Of a stretch of 45,120 nt of DNA, positions 1 to 10,279 are shown one piece after another. The stretch spans positions 4,634-49,753 of the forward strand of contig JANQYF010000041.1 in the NCBI GenBank assembly GCA_030729045.1, in the 5' to 3' direction. How positions within the stretch are numbered: the stretch's first letter is position 1; each line of letters starts with the position of its first letter. This stretch comes from Ilumatobacteraceae bacterium (lineage in GTDB: Bacteria > Actinomycetota > Acidimicrobiia > Acidimicrobiales > Ilumatobacteraceae). The notes beneath the pieces are model-generated. The model was not told the DNA's origin. It searched no databases and saw only the letters and a program-made list of their open reading frames with translations. A program made the translations under genes and the position numbers.

Positions 1-41
1 AAACGGGCAGCACCAACGCCCCCAGCCAGCACCATAATCAT
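1..41 (-). CDS. Partial 5' end of a 2-phospho-L-lactate transferase (CofD/FbiA-like)
   Basis: Reverse complement of 1-41 reads ATG ATT ATG GTG CTG GCT GGG GGC GTT GGT GCT GCC CGT TT = MIMVLAGGVGAAR(F/L), resembling the CofD/FbiA N-terminus (VLAGGVGGARF). Neighbouring genes match known actinobacterial fbiA synteny. Only 14 codons visible. Confidence 0.65.
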   Translation of the reverse strand, partial: MIMVLAGGVGAAR

Positions 42-142
42 GAGACAAGCGTAGGGGTTTGTTTCGCAGGAGGGTTCACCTGAACAAAAGGGCTGCGGTG
101 GTACCGTTGTCAAGTCCGATTATCGATCAACGAGGTCCAGTT

Positions 143-1129
143 ATGCCCCGCGCATTTATCACCGGTATCACCGGCCAAGATGGCCAGCACTTAGCTGAGT
201 TTCTCCATTCGAAGGGGTACCAAGTCTTTGGCATGCTTAAGGGCCAAAACAACCCTCGCGCCCTTCAGATCCGCGACGAGTTCCCGTACGTTGAATTGGT
301 GCCAGGCGACTTAGCGGACCTCACCAGCCTGGTGAATGCTCTTGAATACGTGCAGCCAGACGAGGTGTACAACCTTGGCGCTATTTCATTCGTTGCCATC
401 TCATTTGGGCAAGCCGAACACACGTCAAATATCACTGGTCTTGGCGTACTGCGCATGCTGGAAGCAATTCGCATGGTGGGCGGCACCCAGAACAACAAGA
501 TTCGTTTTTATCAGGCGTCGTCATCAGAGATGTTCGGTCAAGTGCGTGAAGTGCCACAAACCGAACTCACACCATTTCACCCACGTTCGCCATATGGCTG
601 CGCAAAGGTGTTTGGCCATGACATCACTGTCAATTACCGCGAGAGTTACGGCATCTACGCCTGCTCGGGCATTCTGTTCAACCACGAAGGCCCTCGTCGC
701 GGACTCGAATTCGTTACGCGAAAGATCTCAAACACTGCTGCTCGCATCAAATTAGGTGTTGAAAAAGAATTGGTCATGGGAAACCTTGATGCAAAACGTG
801 ACTGGGGTTACGCAGGTGACTACGTGCGTGCAATGTGGATGATGTTGCAGCAGCCAGAACCAGATGATTATGTGGTTGCAACTGGCGAGACACATTCAAT
901 TGAAGAGTTCCTCACGTTGGCATTTGAAGAAGTTGGCCTTGACGACTGGCACAATTATGTGCGCCAAGACCCGCGTTTCTTCCGCCCAGCTGAAGTTGAC
1001 TTGCTCATTGGTGACCCCACCAAGACTCGTGACAAGTTGGGCTGGATTCCAGAAGTTGATTTCCCTTCACTCGTCAAGATGATGGTGAAGAACGATATGG
1101 AAATCGAAACCGCTCGTCTGCGGAAATAG
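143..1129 (+). CDS. gmd: GDP-mannose 4,6-dehydratase
   Basis: [16 protein letters not shown] nucleotide-binding motif, [18 protein letters not shown] (YxxxK), [19 protein letters not shown] at 143 fits the family N-terminus better than the ORF-track start at 59. Confidence 0.95.
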   Translation: MPRAFITGITGQDGQHLAEFLHSKGYQVFGMLKGQNNPRALQIRDEFPYVELVPGDLADLTSLVNALEYVQPDEVYNLGAISFVAISFGQAEHTSNITGLGVLRMLEAIRMVGGTQNNKIRFYQASSSEMFGQVREVPQTELTPFHPRSPYGCAKVFGHDITVNYRESYGIYACSGILFNHEGPRRGLEFVTRKISNTAARIKLGVEKELVMGNLDAKRDWGYAGDYVRAMWMMLQQPEPDDYVVATGETHSIEEFLTLAFEEVGLDDWHNYVRQDPRFFRPAEVDLLIGDPTKTRDKLGWIPEVDFPSLVKMMVKNDMEIETARLRK

Positions 1130-1133
1130 CTTT

Positions 1134-2459
1134 TTATCCCTCAAGTGGGTAATCAAGCACGCCGTCAATCATTGATTCGGCATCAGGTATTGCACCTGCA
1201 TTCATCCGTGCTCGAAACGCGTAAGAGAACACCACTAGAGCAACAGTTGAGCCGGCAATAAGGCCTAGTTCAACGCGCAAGAACAAGTCATCAGACGCAA
1301 ACGTTGTAACTGCAAGAAAGCCAATCATGGCTGACAGCCAACCAGCGGCAACAAATTTATGGCCCTGCAAAGCAATGACACCTTGTGACACTGCCAAGGC
1401 AAGCATGTACAAACCACTTGCTAATGCAAGCAATGTGAGGGTCCGCCGATCAAGTCCGCCCTCGTACACCATTGTAAGAATCGGCGGTCCGAGCAGGAAT
1501 GAACCGACGGTGCCAAGTACGGCAACTGCAGCAACAACTTTCAGTAGTAACGAAAATCCATGGCGAAATTCCTCGAGGTCGCCTTTGGCTGCAAGTCGTG
1601 CAAGTCGGGGAAGTAGTGCTGCCTGTACTGCTTGAAACAAAAACAGAGGAACACGAGATAGCAGCACTCCGTTTCCAAACGCAGTCACTTTCTCTGCATC
1701 GCTTACATTGGCAAGGAAATCAACACCTAGCGGTCCAGCATTTACCAACGCCGCAGCCATGATGGTTCCTAACAACAACCAACCAAGGTTTGGTGTTATC
1801 TCTGCGTACGTTGCAGGCGGCCCATCATCAGTTTTCGTTTCTCCGCGTGCAAATACAACACCAGCAGCAATGATTGGTGAGATTGCTACAGCAAGCGCAT
1901 ACGCACCAACGCTCGTTACTCCGAATTGCCACAGCAATACGCTGGCGATGATACGAACGAGGCCGTCAACAGCCATCACGGTGCCGTAGGCAGCGAATCG
2001 CCCAGACCCAGACGCAATACCGCGGGCCATATGCATTGGTGCATAAAAACAAATTGTCAACACAAGTGAGAGGGTGACTACCCAATACCCGTCGAACATG
2101 TCTGACGTGAGCCACGAGGATGCCGCGGCGATAGCAACTATGAGAATCGTTGCGAGAGCGATGGTTAATGGCAACATGCGGCGCACAACTGGGCGACTGC
2201 CCTGACCTAGTGCGCGACGATGAGCAATTGCGCGACCAAGTTCTTGTTCCACAGGCATGAAAAACCCGGGTACCAAAGCAAACGTTGTGAACCACAATGC
2301 AACGATTGGTTTGAAGTCTTCTTTGCCAAGCGCAAGCTGGCCGACTTTGAAAAACGCGTACGAGGTAAAGCCCGAAACGAATAAACCAATACCTACTGGG
2401 ACAGTGCCTTCAGGCAATGGCATACGAGAAGTCTTCTCTATTGATTCGCCATCTGACAC
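1134..2459 (-). CDS. MurJ/Wzx-like polysaccharide or lipid flippase (MOP superfamily)
   Basis: 441 aa, about 12-14 hydrophobic segments, polysaccharide-exporter-like pattern. Confidence 0.7.
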   Translation of the reverse strand: MSDGESIEKTSRMPLPEGTVPVGIGLFVSGFTSYAFFKVGQLALGKEDFKPIVALWFTTFALVPGFFMPVEQELGRAIAHRRALGQGSRPVVRRMLPLTIALATILIVAIAAASSWLTSDMFDGYWVVTLSLVLTICFYAPMHMARGIASGSGRFAAYGTVMAVDGLVRIIASVLLWQFGVTSVGAYALAVAISPIIAAGVVFARGETKTDDGPPATYAEITPNLGWLLLGTIMAAALVNAGPLGVDFLANVSDAEKVTAFGNGVLLSRVPLFLFQAVQAALLPRLARLAAKGDLEEFRHGFSLLLKVVAAVAVLGTVGSFLLGPPILTMVYEGGLDRRTLTLLALASGLYMLALAVSQGVIALQGHKFVAAGWLSAMIGFLAVTTFASDDLFLRVELGLIAGSTVALVVFSYAFRARMNAGAIPDAESMIDGVLDYPLEG

Positions 2460-2512
2460 GGGTTGAAGGTTAGTTGCAGTGACAGTGGTACGCCCTATGG
2501 CGTTATGAAGCT

Positions 2513-2812
2513 CTATTGAGCAGTGTTGTTGCGCGCCTTAATAGCGTCGAACAACTCAACGCGGCGCACTTGAAGCTTCTGGAATCCGAGAACTGCGAAT
2601 CCGACAGCGGTGTAGCCAATCTCGGTTGCTTGCTTCACCACTGGGTTCTGAAGAACTGCAGATGGATTCAGGCGGGAGAGGTCGATTGCAGTGAGATCTA
2701 TTGAGTGCAACGACGGAAGAGAGATCTTTGGCAGATCCACTTTAGGAAGGCGATCAAGACCAGGAATTTGGAGGTTCGGAAGTGTGATGTGGGGGAACGA
2801 GAATTTGCTCAT
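2513..2812 (-). CDS. Small hypothetical protein with Leu-Pro periodic N-terminus
   Basis: 99 aa: MSKFSFPHITLPNLQIPGLDRLPKVDLPKISLPSLHSIDLTAIDLSRLNP..., hydrophobic C-terminal segment. Positioned upstream of the flippase on the same strand. Confidence 0.65.
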   Translation of the reverse strand: MSKFSFPHITLPNLQIPGLDRLPKVDLPKISLPSLHSIDLTAIDLSRLNPSAVLQNPVVKQATEIGYTAVGFAVLGFQKLQVRRVELFDAIKARNNTAQ

Positions 2813-2843
2813 GAGTCAAGAGTACCCACTAGTGCTTACTTTT

Positions 2844-2864
2844 GCAAGCATTGAGCAAGCATTG
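2844..2864. repeat. Direct repeat GCAAGCATTG x2 (11-bp period) in a divergent intergenic region
   Basis: GCAAGCATTG (2844-2853), A, GCAAGCATTG (2855-2864), followed by a degenerate TTGGCATTGG. Confidence 0.6.
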
Positions 2865-2939
2865 TTGGCATTGGGGAATCGGCTGGCCAGACCCTGCTGC
2901 CCATGGGCTTCGCACCCGTGCCACTAGCCTCGCTACGGC

Positions 2940-5900
2940 GTGACAGAGCCCCAGGTTGTTTCTTCCTTACCCCCAGTGGTGGCCGTCATGGTCGTACACG
3001 AGAGGGGCGAATGGCTAGCAGAGTCCCTTCAGGGCCTTGCTGGCCAGAACTACAACGCCCTGCAGAGCCTGGTGTTGGTCACGGGGCTGGAAGACGATCC
3101 CGTCTCGCGTGAAATTCTCGACGTGGTTGGCACCAATTTGCCGACTGCGGTGGTGCGGTTCCTTGGCGGAAACCCAGGGTTCGGGGCAGCGTGTAACTCG
3201 GTCCTTAATTTGGTTGATGGCAACAGTGGTCTGTTTTGTTTCCTCCACGATGACGTAGCGCTTGCGCCTGATGCAATCAGCCGTCTTGTTGAAGAGTTGT
3301 ACAGATCAAATGCTGGCGCAGTCGGCCCGAAGCTTGTGTACTGGGATGACCCTCGCATGATTCAAAGTGTCGGCATAGCTGTTGACCGATTCGGAAATAG
3401 TTTGCCCATTGCTGATGATGGTGAACTCGATCAGGAACAGCACGATGCAGTGCAAGACGTGTTCATTGTTTCGTCCGCGTGCATCATGGTTCGCGCAGAC
3501 CTCTTTTCAACCATTAACGGATTCAATCCAGACTTGCCGGGCGCCGGAGCTGATTTGGATTTGTGTTGGCGATTGCATGCCACGGCTGCGCGAGTAATGG
3601 TGGTTCCGAGCGCTGTTGGACGTCACCGTGAGAACTCTTCTCAATCAGTCAATAATCCAGACGGTGTAGATCATTTCCTTGAGAACGAAATAGTTCGAGT
3701 AAGAACAGTTGCTTCACTAACTTCGGCACAACAGTTGCTAACCACCGTTGTGCAAATGGGAATTCTGACCATTGCGCGTTTCTTTTTACTGATGGCAACT
3801 GGTCGTGTGCGCCGTGCAATAGATGAAATGCGCGCTTTATTGCTTTTGCCATTTGGTGTTGTTGAAATTCGTGAACGTCGTGAAGCAATATCTGTTCACC
3901 GTGCGGTGTCTGGTGTTGAAGTGCGAGCACTGCAACTGCCAGGAAATGCGTACCTCGCAAATTTCTTACGTCGTCGCGCAGCTCAAGCGGGTCAAGCCCA
4001 GGCACAATCTGCCGGAAAATCTCGAGAAGCAACTCCACGAAGTGCATATGTTTTGTGGGGCATACTCACAACCATTTTCCTTGTCGGTTCTCGTGCATTG
4101 TTTTTAAGTGGTGTTGCGCCAGTCGGCCAGATGGCACCAATCACAGCTTCTGCCAGCGAACTCGTGCGTTCGTATACCTCTGGCTGGTGGGGGGCAGGAT
4201 TTGGTCAAGTTTCTGCGGTGCCGACGGGCGTTGCGTTGCTCGCCGCCAGCGCAATGACCACGCTGGGGAATATGGGACTTCTGCAAACTCTGCTTGTTGT
4301 CATCTTGCCGATAGCTGGATGGCTAGGCGTGTGGCGTTTTGCATCGGTACTAGGAACGCGTGCAGCGCGCATTGCAGCTACCGCAGCTTATGCAGCGGTG
4401 CCATTGCCGTATGCAGCTATTTCCTCTGGACGATGGGGCGCACTTTTGATGTATGCGACATTGCCATGGATGGTGCACTTGTCACGCATGTTGGTGGGTC
4501 ACGCAGATATTGACGAGGAATTGTCAGAAGAATTGATGGCAGTCGCGCCTGCTGGGTTGTGGCGCAAATGGTTCGCGTGTCTTGTGTTGTTGATGGGGGC
4601 AGTCATCGCGTTTGAACCGTCAGTGGTTCTCATTGTCCCGCTTATAGCGCTGATTTTTACTGTGGTCAGTGTTGTGCATGGCACCCAGTTGAAATGGGCG
4701 GCACGTTGGGTTGTTGTCATCGCCGCAGTTGTTGTGTCAGGCGTAGTTCTCAATCTTCCGTGGGCCGGAACATACATTCGTTCTAGGTGGTGGGAAGCAA
4801 TTACCGGAGCACCAGTTGAGTCTGGTCGCAACATTGGCCTCATTGGCTTGGCAACGTTCAATGTTGGCGGCTTCGTTTTGTCATCTGTCACCGTTGCGTT
4901 GTACGCAGTTGTTATTGGTGCCGTGTTGCTGGTGCACGGAGTCAGATCGGGCTGGGTATTGCGCGGCGCCAGTCTTGTTGCCTTCGGTCTGGCAGTAGCA
5001 ATGCTCGATGATTCTGCGTTGTTGCCGGTACATCTTCCCGAGCCAGCAATTTTGTTGGTGCCTGTTGCTTTTGGAATTGCAATTTGTGCTGGCGCTATGG
5101 GCGCCACCCTTGTTGTTGATTTGCGGCGTGCTCGTTTTGGTTGGCGCCAACCAATCAGTGCGGTTGTGGCACTCGCTTTTGCCATTGGTCTTGTGCCGGT
5201 TTCGATTAATGCCTTGAATGGAAGTTGGAGCCAACCGTCACTCGCGCTTCCACAGCTATTGGCTCAATTGCCCGATGCACAAACGTCAGGGGAGTATCGC
5301 ACCATGTTTATTGGCGACCCCCGCGTATTGCCTGGTGCACCGTTGAATTTTGGCTGGGGAATTTCGTATTCGGTTGTCAATGGAAGAGAACCGACGATGG
5401 AAGAGTTGTGGGAGAACCCACCAACACGTGCGCGCGACAATGCTGTTGCAGCTTTGTACGGAATCGTGCGTGGCCAGACTGCTCGCGCAGGAAGATTGCT
5501 TGCACCGCTGTCTGTGCGATTCATTGTTGTCCCCATAATCGATGGTGGCCAATCAACACGTAGCGACCCAATAGCCGCGCCACGTGGTCTCGTTGATTCG
5601 TTGTCTCGTCAACTTGACTTACGCCGTCTCTACGCCTCACCAGACCTTGTTATTTTCGAGAATGCCTCATGGGTGCCGGTGCGCTCAATGTTGACCTCAG
5701 CAGGCGCTGCCAGTAGTCAACTCGCTGGTGCAACCTCAATGATCGCAACAGATATCTCGGGTGCCATGCCGCTTCCCGCACAGACTCGACCTGAAGGCGC
5801 AATTGAGGCTGATGTAGAACCTGGCACTATTCATCTTGCAGTCCCATTTAGTAGTCGCTGGAAGCTCACATTGGATGGCAACAAAATAGAGGCACGCCCA

Positions 5901-6128
5901 GCTTTTGGTTTGACAAATGCATACGACATTGCAAGTGCAGGTCGTATTCGATTGGGATTTGAGTCGAGCTTCTTTCACTCTTTTGCTGTATTGCTTCAAT
6001 TTGCTGCGTGGTGTGTTGTGGCTTTCTTTGCTTTGGTGCGTCCACGTAGACGCTCTCGTAGGAATTCTTCGACGTCATCAATTGTCGATGCTCCTGTCAT
6101 GAGATTTGTGAGCGAGGACTCGTTGTGA
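2940..6128 (+). CDS. Family 2 glycosyltransferase fused to a large polytopic (GT-C-like) membrane domain
   Basis: GT2 N-terminus (VVAVMVVHERGEWLAESLQGL; FLHDDVAL; DLDLCWRL), then >10 predicted TM segments and a soluble C-terminal region. Confidence 0.85.
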   Translation: MTEPQVVSSLPPVVAVMVVHERGEWLAESLQGLAGQNYNALQSLVLVTGLEDDPVSREILDVVGTNLPTAVVRFLGGNPGFGAACNSVLNLVDGNSGLFCFLHDDVALAPDAISRLVEELYRSNAGAVGPKLVYWDDPRMIQSVGIAVDRFGNSLPIADDGELDQEQHDAVQDVFIVSSACIMVRADLFSTINGFNPDLPGAGADLDLCWRLHATAARVMVVPSAVGRHRENSSQSVNNPDGVDHFLENEIVRVRTVASLTSAQQLLTTVVQMGILTIARFFLLMATGRVRRAIDEMRALLLLPFGVVEIRERREAISVHRAVSGVEVRALQLPGNAYLANFLRRRAAQAGQAQAQSAGKSREATPRSAYVLWGILTTIFLVGSRALFLSGVAPVGQMAPITASASELVRSYTSGWWGAGFGQVSAVPTGVALLAASAMTTLGNMGLLQTLLVVILPIAGWLGVWRFASVLGTRAARIAATAAYAAVPLPYAAISSGRWGALLMYATLPWMVHLSRMLVGHADIDEELSEELMAVAPAGLWRKWFACLVLLMGAVIAFEPSVVLIVPLIALIFTVVSVVHGTQLKWAARWVVVIAAVVVSGVVLNLPWAGTYIRSRWWEAITGAPVESGRNIGLIGLATFNVGGFVLSSVTVALYAVVIGAVLLVHGVRSGWVLRGASLVAFGLAVAMLDDSALLPVHLPEPAILLVPVAFGIAICAGAMGATLVVDLRRARFGWRQPISAVVALAFAIGLVPVSINALNGSWSQPSLALPQLLAQLPDAQTSGEYRTMFIGDPRVLPGAPLNFGWGISYSVVNGREPTMEELWENPPTRARDNAVAALYGIVRGQTARAGRLLAPLSVRFIVVPIIDGGQSTRSDPIAAPRGLVDSLSRQLDLRRLYASPDLVIFENASWVPVRSMLTSAGAASSQLAGATSMIATDISGAMPLPAQTRPEGAIEADVEPGTIHLAVPFSSRWKLTLDGNKIEARPAFGLTNAYDIASAGRIRLGFESSFFHSFAVLLQFAAWCVVAFFALVRPRRRSRRNSSTSSIVDAPVMRFVSEDSL

Positions 6129-7588
6129 AGTTGTTACGCCGAGCTATTGCCTTTGCTCTTCTTGCCGCAGTTAGTGCAGTCGTTGTCATTGTGGATCGTC
6201 ATTCCGGAAAAGAATCTGTGGGTGCATCATCTGCCATCGTTCAATTCGCCGGTTTCCCGCAAGCATCCGACGGAACTCGAATAAGTACATCGTGGTTTTG
6301 CCCCGGTGCAGCGGCAGGTGACGGAATCAGCAGTGCTTCAATTGTTGTCGTCAACCCTGGTGATGCCGACATCACGGCCACAGTGAATTTCTTCACTGAT
6401 TCGCCATCCGATGCAGAAACAATCACAGTGCCCGCGCGTTCTCGAAAAGATGTTGATGTCCTGCGGGGCCGAACAGTCGGAGTTGTTGTTCCGGTCGTTG
6501 AAATAATCGGATCAATTGGTTCAGTCGAGCAAGAACTCATTTATGCAGCCGGCGATGTGACATCTCAATGTGTTTCGCAAACATCGAGCACATGGTATTT
6601 CGCTGATGGGTTTACTGCAGAAGGTTCAACGCAACGATTAGTGTTGACAAATCCGTTTCCTGAAACCGCTGTGGTGAATGTCTCGTATACGACAACGAAC
6701 GGTCGCAGAACTCCTGCGTCGTTACAAGGAATCATCTTGAATGCGCGTTCAGCGCGCAGTATTTCCCTGGCCGATGCGGGTGCTCAAAATGAGGCTCGGT
6801 TAGCGGTGGAAGTAGTGGCCTCGACGGGCCAAATAATTGCGTCACGTATTCAGCATTATTTAGGCGCAGGACGACTCGGGTACTCAACCACTGTGGGTAC
6901 GCCGATGGCTTTGCGCGACTGGTGGTTTACGTCAGGACGTACAGGTGCATTGGTGTCTGAATTACTGATGGTATTTAACCCATCGGATTCTGCAGCCCAA
7001 GTGAATGTTTCTTTCTTTGGACCAGGTATCACTAACGGTCTTGAAGTTGATCAAACTTCCACAGCTGCAGCGCCATCAGCAGCAATCGATATTCCGGCCG
7101 GAGGAATAGTTGCTATCAACACTGATTCGATTGCAGACTTGCCAAAGGGCGACCACGCAATGGTGGTGTCGGCTGTAAACAATGTGCCGGTGGTTGTGGA
7201 ACACGTACTTAGTCAACGTGTTGGCGGAAGTTCATTCACTGCAATCACAAATGGAATACCTGGTGGCCTGGTGTCCCAGAAATGGCGAATTCCAAGTGGA
7301 CTTCTCAACGGTGCGCGAAATGCATTGGCAGTCGTAAACACAACTGGAGCTGAAGGAACCTTCACAGTGTCGGCGAGTGGTCCCGGCGGAGAAGTGGAAC
7401 TACCTCTACTTGTTGATGAAGTTCTTGGCGCAGCTTCAGTAATCAGTATTGATGTACCGGCGGACGTGAAAGACGGTGAAGTGACAATTACTGCGACAGT
7501 TCCTGTAGCCGTACAGCGACGCACTACTCGAGGGCATGGGTTGGTTGGTTTCGGAATAGTGGGAGCACTTCCCATAAGGTCTCGGTGA
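6125..7588 (+). CDS. DUF5719-family secreted/anchored protein
   Basis: N-terminal signal/TM segment; repeated beta-rich modules (STWYFADGFTAEGSTQRLVLTNP; WWFTSGRTGALVSELLMVFNPS). Start overlaps the upstream stop. Confidence 0.7.
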   Translation: MKLLRRAIAFALLAAVSAVVVIVDRHSGKESVGASSAIVQFAGFPQASDGTRISTSWFCPGAAAGDGISSASIVVVNPGDADITATVNFFTDSPSDAETITVPARSRKDVDVLRGRTVGVVVPVVEIIGSIGSVEQELIYAAGDVTSQCVSQTSSTWYFADGFTAEGSTQRLVLTNPFPETAVVNVSYTTTNGRRTPASLQGIILNARSARSISLADAGAQNEARLAVEVVASTGQIIASRIQHYLGAGRLGYSTTVGTPMALRDWWFTSGRTGALVSELLMVFNPSDSAAQVNVSFFGPGITNGLEVDQTSTAAAPSAAIDIPAGGIVAINTDSIADLPKGDHAMVVSAVNNVPVVVEHVLSQRVGGSSFTAITNGIPGGLVSQKWRIPSGLLNGARNALAVVNTTGAEGTFTVSASGPGGEVELPLLVDEVLGAASVISIDVPADVKDGEVTITATVPVAVQRRTTRGHGLVGFGIVGALPIRSR

Positions 7589-8037
7589 TGGTTCGAATTC
7601 TTACGGTTGCAGGCGCAATGATTGTTGCCCTTGCGGTGTCATGGTTTTTGCGCCGCCGCAAGATTGATGCTCCAACACAAGGTGGTTTTGAGTTGCCAGT
7701 GCAGCTTGATCGAAATGACTTTGTGTTCCCAGAAGCGCCGTGGATTGTTGTGGTCTTTACGTCGGCCACTTGCGGTACGTGCAATGATGTCGCTACTAAA
7801 GCAGAAGTTCTGTCATCGCCTGAAGTTGCAGTGGCTCGAATTGACTACACGACAAACCCGGAAATGCATGCTCGTTACAAAATCGAAGCCGTTCCGGCAC
7901 TTGTTGTCGCAGATGCAGCAGGTGTTGTGAAGGCCGGGTTCTTAGGTCCGGTCAAGGCGCAAGATTTGTGGGCAGCCGTAGCTGAATGCCGTGAACCAGG
8001 CAGTTCGCCCGGCTCATGTGAGAATCACAGCAACTAA
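7585..8037 (+). CDS. Membrane-anchored thioredoxin-like protein
   Basis: N-terminal TM helix; thioredoxin fold with WIVVVFTSATCGTCNDV (CGTC) and VPALVVADAAG. Confidence 0.8.
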   Translation: MMVRILTVAGAMIVALAVSWFLRRRKIDAPTQGGFELPVQLDRNDFVFPEAPWIVVVFTSATCGTCNDVATKAEVLSSPEVAVARIDYTTNPEMHARYKIEAVPALVVADAAGVVKAGFLGPVKAQDLWAAVAECREPGSSPGSCENHSN

Positions 8038-9953
8038 GCCTGTACTTCGCTTGTTGATGGTGCATCAAGTCCTTGTTGTACCAAACGACCAACGGTTGGC
8101 CCGTCAATAGTTTCCTCTACAAGAAGAGCCTCTGCAACAAGTTCAAGTCCACGACGATGGCGAGTCAATACCTCATGCGCGCGAGTTTCTTGCTCGAGCA
8201 ATATGCGTGCAATTTCATTGTCGACAAGCTGGGCCGTTGAGTCGCTGTATTCGCGACCACTAGTCATGAGGTCTTCACCTAAGAAGACTTGCTGATTTCC
8301 GGTCCACGCCATTGGGCCGATCTTGTCTGACATTCCCCATTCGCGCACCATACGGCGCGCAATTCCGGTTGCTTGTTCAAGGTCATTTGCAGCACCACTG
8401 TTGAGATGACCAAAGATGATCTTCTCAGCAACACGTCCACCCATTGCTTTGCAGATTAGGTCTTCAAAGAATTCGCGAGAGTATGTATGACGTTCTTCTG
8501 GCAAAGTCCACGTGACACCAAGTGCCATTCCGCGAGGAAGGATGGTGACTTTGTGTAATGGGTCAGAGTGGGGGAGCACTACTGCCAATACTGCGTGTCC
8601 ACCTTCGTGATACGCAGTGGCGCGCTTTTCTTCAGGGTTAAGTACCAGTGATTCACGGCGTGCGCCCATGACAACACGGTCACGTGCATTTTCAAAGTCA
8701 AGGCGTTCAATAGCAAGTGACTCGCGACGAACAGCAAACAGGGCTGCTTCGTTCACGAGGTTTGCAAGATCGGCGCCACTCATTCCGGGTGTGGCACGGG
8801 CCATTGTCTCGAGGTCGACGTCTGTGCCCATGCGCTTATCGCGTGAGTGAACCTTCAAAATTGCAAGACGCTCTTCGAACTCAGGAAGAGGAACAATTAT
8901 CTGTCGGTCAAAACGTCCTGGACGAAGCAATGCAGTATCAAGAACATCGGGACGGTTAGTTGCCGCAAGAATCACAATGCCTTCAGTGGCTTCAAAGCCG
9001 TCCATCTCAGACAGCAATTGGTTCAGTGTTTGTTCGCGTTCGTCGTGACCGCCACCCAATCCTGCTCCACGCTTACGTCCGATGGAATCGATTTCGTCGA
9101 TGAAGATGATTGCTTTACCGAGTTTCTTTGCCTGTGCAAAAAGGTCACGTACGCGGCTTGCGCCCACGCCCACGAACATCTCCATAAAGTCAGAACCTGT
9201 GACGGAAAGGAATCCGACCCCTGCTTCACCAGCAACGGCGCGTGCAAAGAGAGTCTTTCCGGTTCCCGGAGGACCAACGAGCAAAATACCTTTTGGAACG
9301 CGTGCACCGATTTCTTTGAATCGTTCTGGCTTCTTTAAGAAGTCAACAACTTCTTTGATTTCAAGTTTCACACCGTCGTATCCAGCGATGTCGGAGAAAG
9401 TGGTTGACGGCTTGTCAGCTTGGTAGGCCTTGGCTTTGCTCTTACCAACAGACATGATGCTGCCGGCTTGTCCCATGGCGCGACGTTGCATCCACACGAA
9501 AAATGCGATGACAAAAGCAAACGGAAGAATGATCGGTAACAGGCTGGTGAAGAAGTTGGCTTGCGGCGTCTTGAACGAGTAGTCGACTCCCATTTGCTTT
9601 AACAATTGTTCATCGGCATCACTGAGGTTCACTGACCCAGTTGTGGTGAACTTCGTGCCCGATTGAAGGGTGCCCGAAATAATGTTCGAGGTGTTGTTAA
9701 TGACGACTTGTTTGACGTCGCCGTTTCTCACTTGTACGAGGAACTCTGTATAGGTGAGTTTGTCGCCAGTAGGAGTTGCAAAAAGTTGGCTACCGAATGC
9801 AAGGACAACGACAGCTGCCACAATGGCCCAAATTGCCCACTTGGGCATTGGGGGCTTGCCGTCTGCACCTGGCTTGACATTGCGCAGGCCCTTCATAGGG
9901 TTGCGACCTTGTGGATTGCGTGACGGTGGAGGGGGCGGTGGGATATCGCTCAT
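8034..9953 (-). CDS. ftsH: ATP-dependent zinc metalloprotease FtsH
   Basis: Walker A GPPGTGKT, Walker [32 protein letters not shown], zinc motif HEGGH; N-terminal TM and periplasmic region. Confidence 0.97.
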   Translation of the reverse strand: MSDIPPPPPPSRNPQGRNPMKGLRNVKPGADGKPPMPKWAIWAIVAAVVVLAFGSQLFATPTGDKLTYTEFLVQVRNGDVKQVVINNTSNIISGTLQSGTKFTTTGSVNLSDADEQLLKQMGVDYSFKTPQANFFTSLLPIILPFAFVIAFFVWMQRRAMGQAGSIMSVGKSKAKAYQADKPSTTFSDIAGYDGVKLEIKEVVDFLKKPERFKEIGARVPKGILLVGPPGTGKTLFARAVAGEAGVGFLSVTGSDFMEMFVGVGASRVRDLFAQAKKLGKAIIFIDEIDSIGRKRGAGLGGGHDEREQTLNQLLSEMDGFEATEGIVILAATNRPDVLDTALLRPGRFDRQIIVPLPEFEERLAILKVHSRDKRMGTDVDLETMARATPGMSGADLANLVNEAALFAVRRESLAIERLDFENARDRVVMGARRESLVLNPEEKRATAYHEGGHAVLAVVLPHSDPLHKVTILPRGMALGVTWTLPEERHTYSREFFEDLICKAMGGRVAEKIIFGHLNSGAANDLEQATGIARRMVREWGMSDKIGPMAWTGNQQVFLGEDLMTSGREYSDSTAQLVDNEIARILLEQETRAHEVLTRHRRGLELVAEALLVEETIDGPTVGRLVQQGLDAPSTSEVQA

Positions 9954-10034
9954 ATGTTCATGCTACGGGCGCCGTGAGCCCCCGTACCAGCGGCATCGCC
10001 TATTTAGAGGCCCACGGTGACTACCGTTTCTGTT

Positions 10035-10265
10035 ATGGCTAGGCAATGCACTCGACAAGGCTGTGTGCATTCCGCCACAGTGACCCTGACGTATCAGTAT
10101 GCACGATCATTGGTCTGGCTTGATGACCTCAGCCCAGAACGCGACCCGCATTCCTACGACTTATGTGACCAGCATGCGAATCGACTGACTGCTCCCTCTG
10201 GATGGCACCTAGAAGATCGCCGTCAGCGCGTTCATGTGTACAGCCCTGGCCGTCTCGCCGGGTAA
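10035..10265 (+). CDS. DUF3499 family protein
   Basis: Short Cys-containing protein ARQCTRQGCVHSATVTLTYQYARSLVWLDDLSPERDPHSYDLCDQHANRLTAPSGW. Start could be GTG at 10017. Confidence 0.8.
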   Translation: MARQCTRQGCVHSATVTLTYQYARSLVWLDDLSPERDPHSYDLCDQHANRLTAPSGWHLEDRRQRVHVYSPGRLAG

Positions 10266-10279
10266 TCATCTTGGATCAG

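Noticed and set aside
336-755. 139-aa plus-frame ORF overlapping gmd
   Set aside because: Out-of-frame within conserved gmd; Cys/His/Arg-rich alternative-frame composition.
4499-5185. 228-aa minus-strand ORF antisense to the GT2 fusion
   Set aside because: Low-complexity Thr/Ala/Asn/Pro composition typical of a shadow ORF opposite a membrane-protein gene; no recognisable domain.
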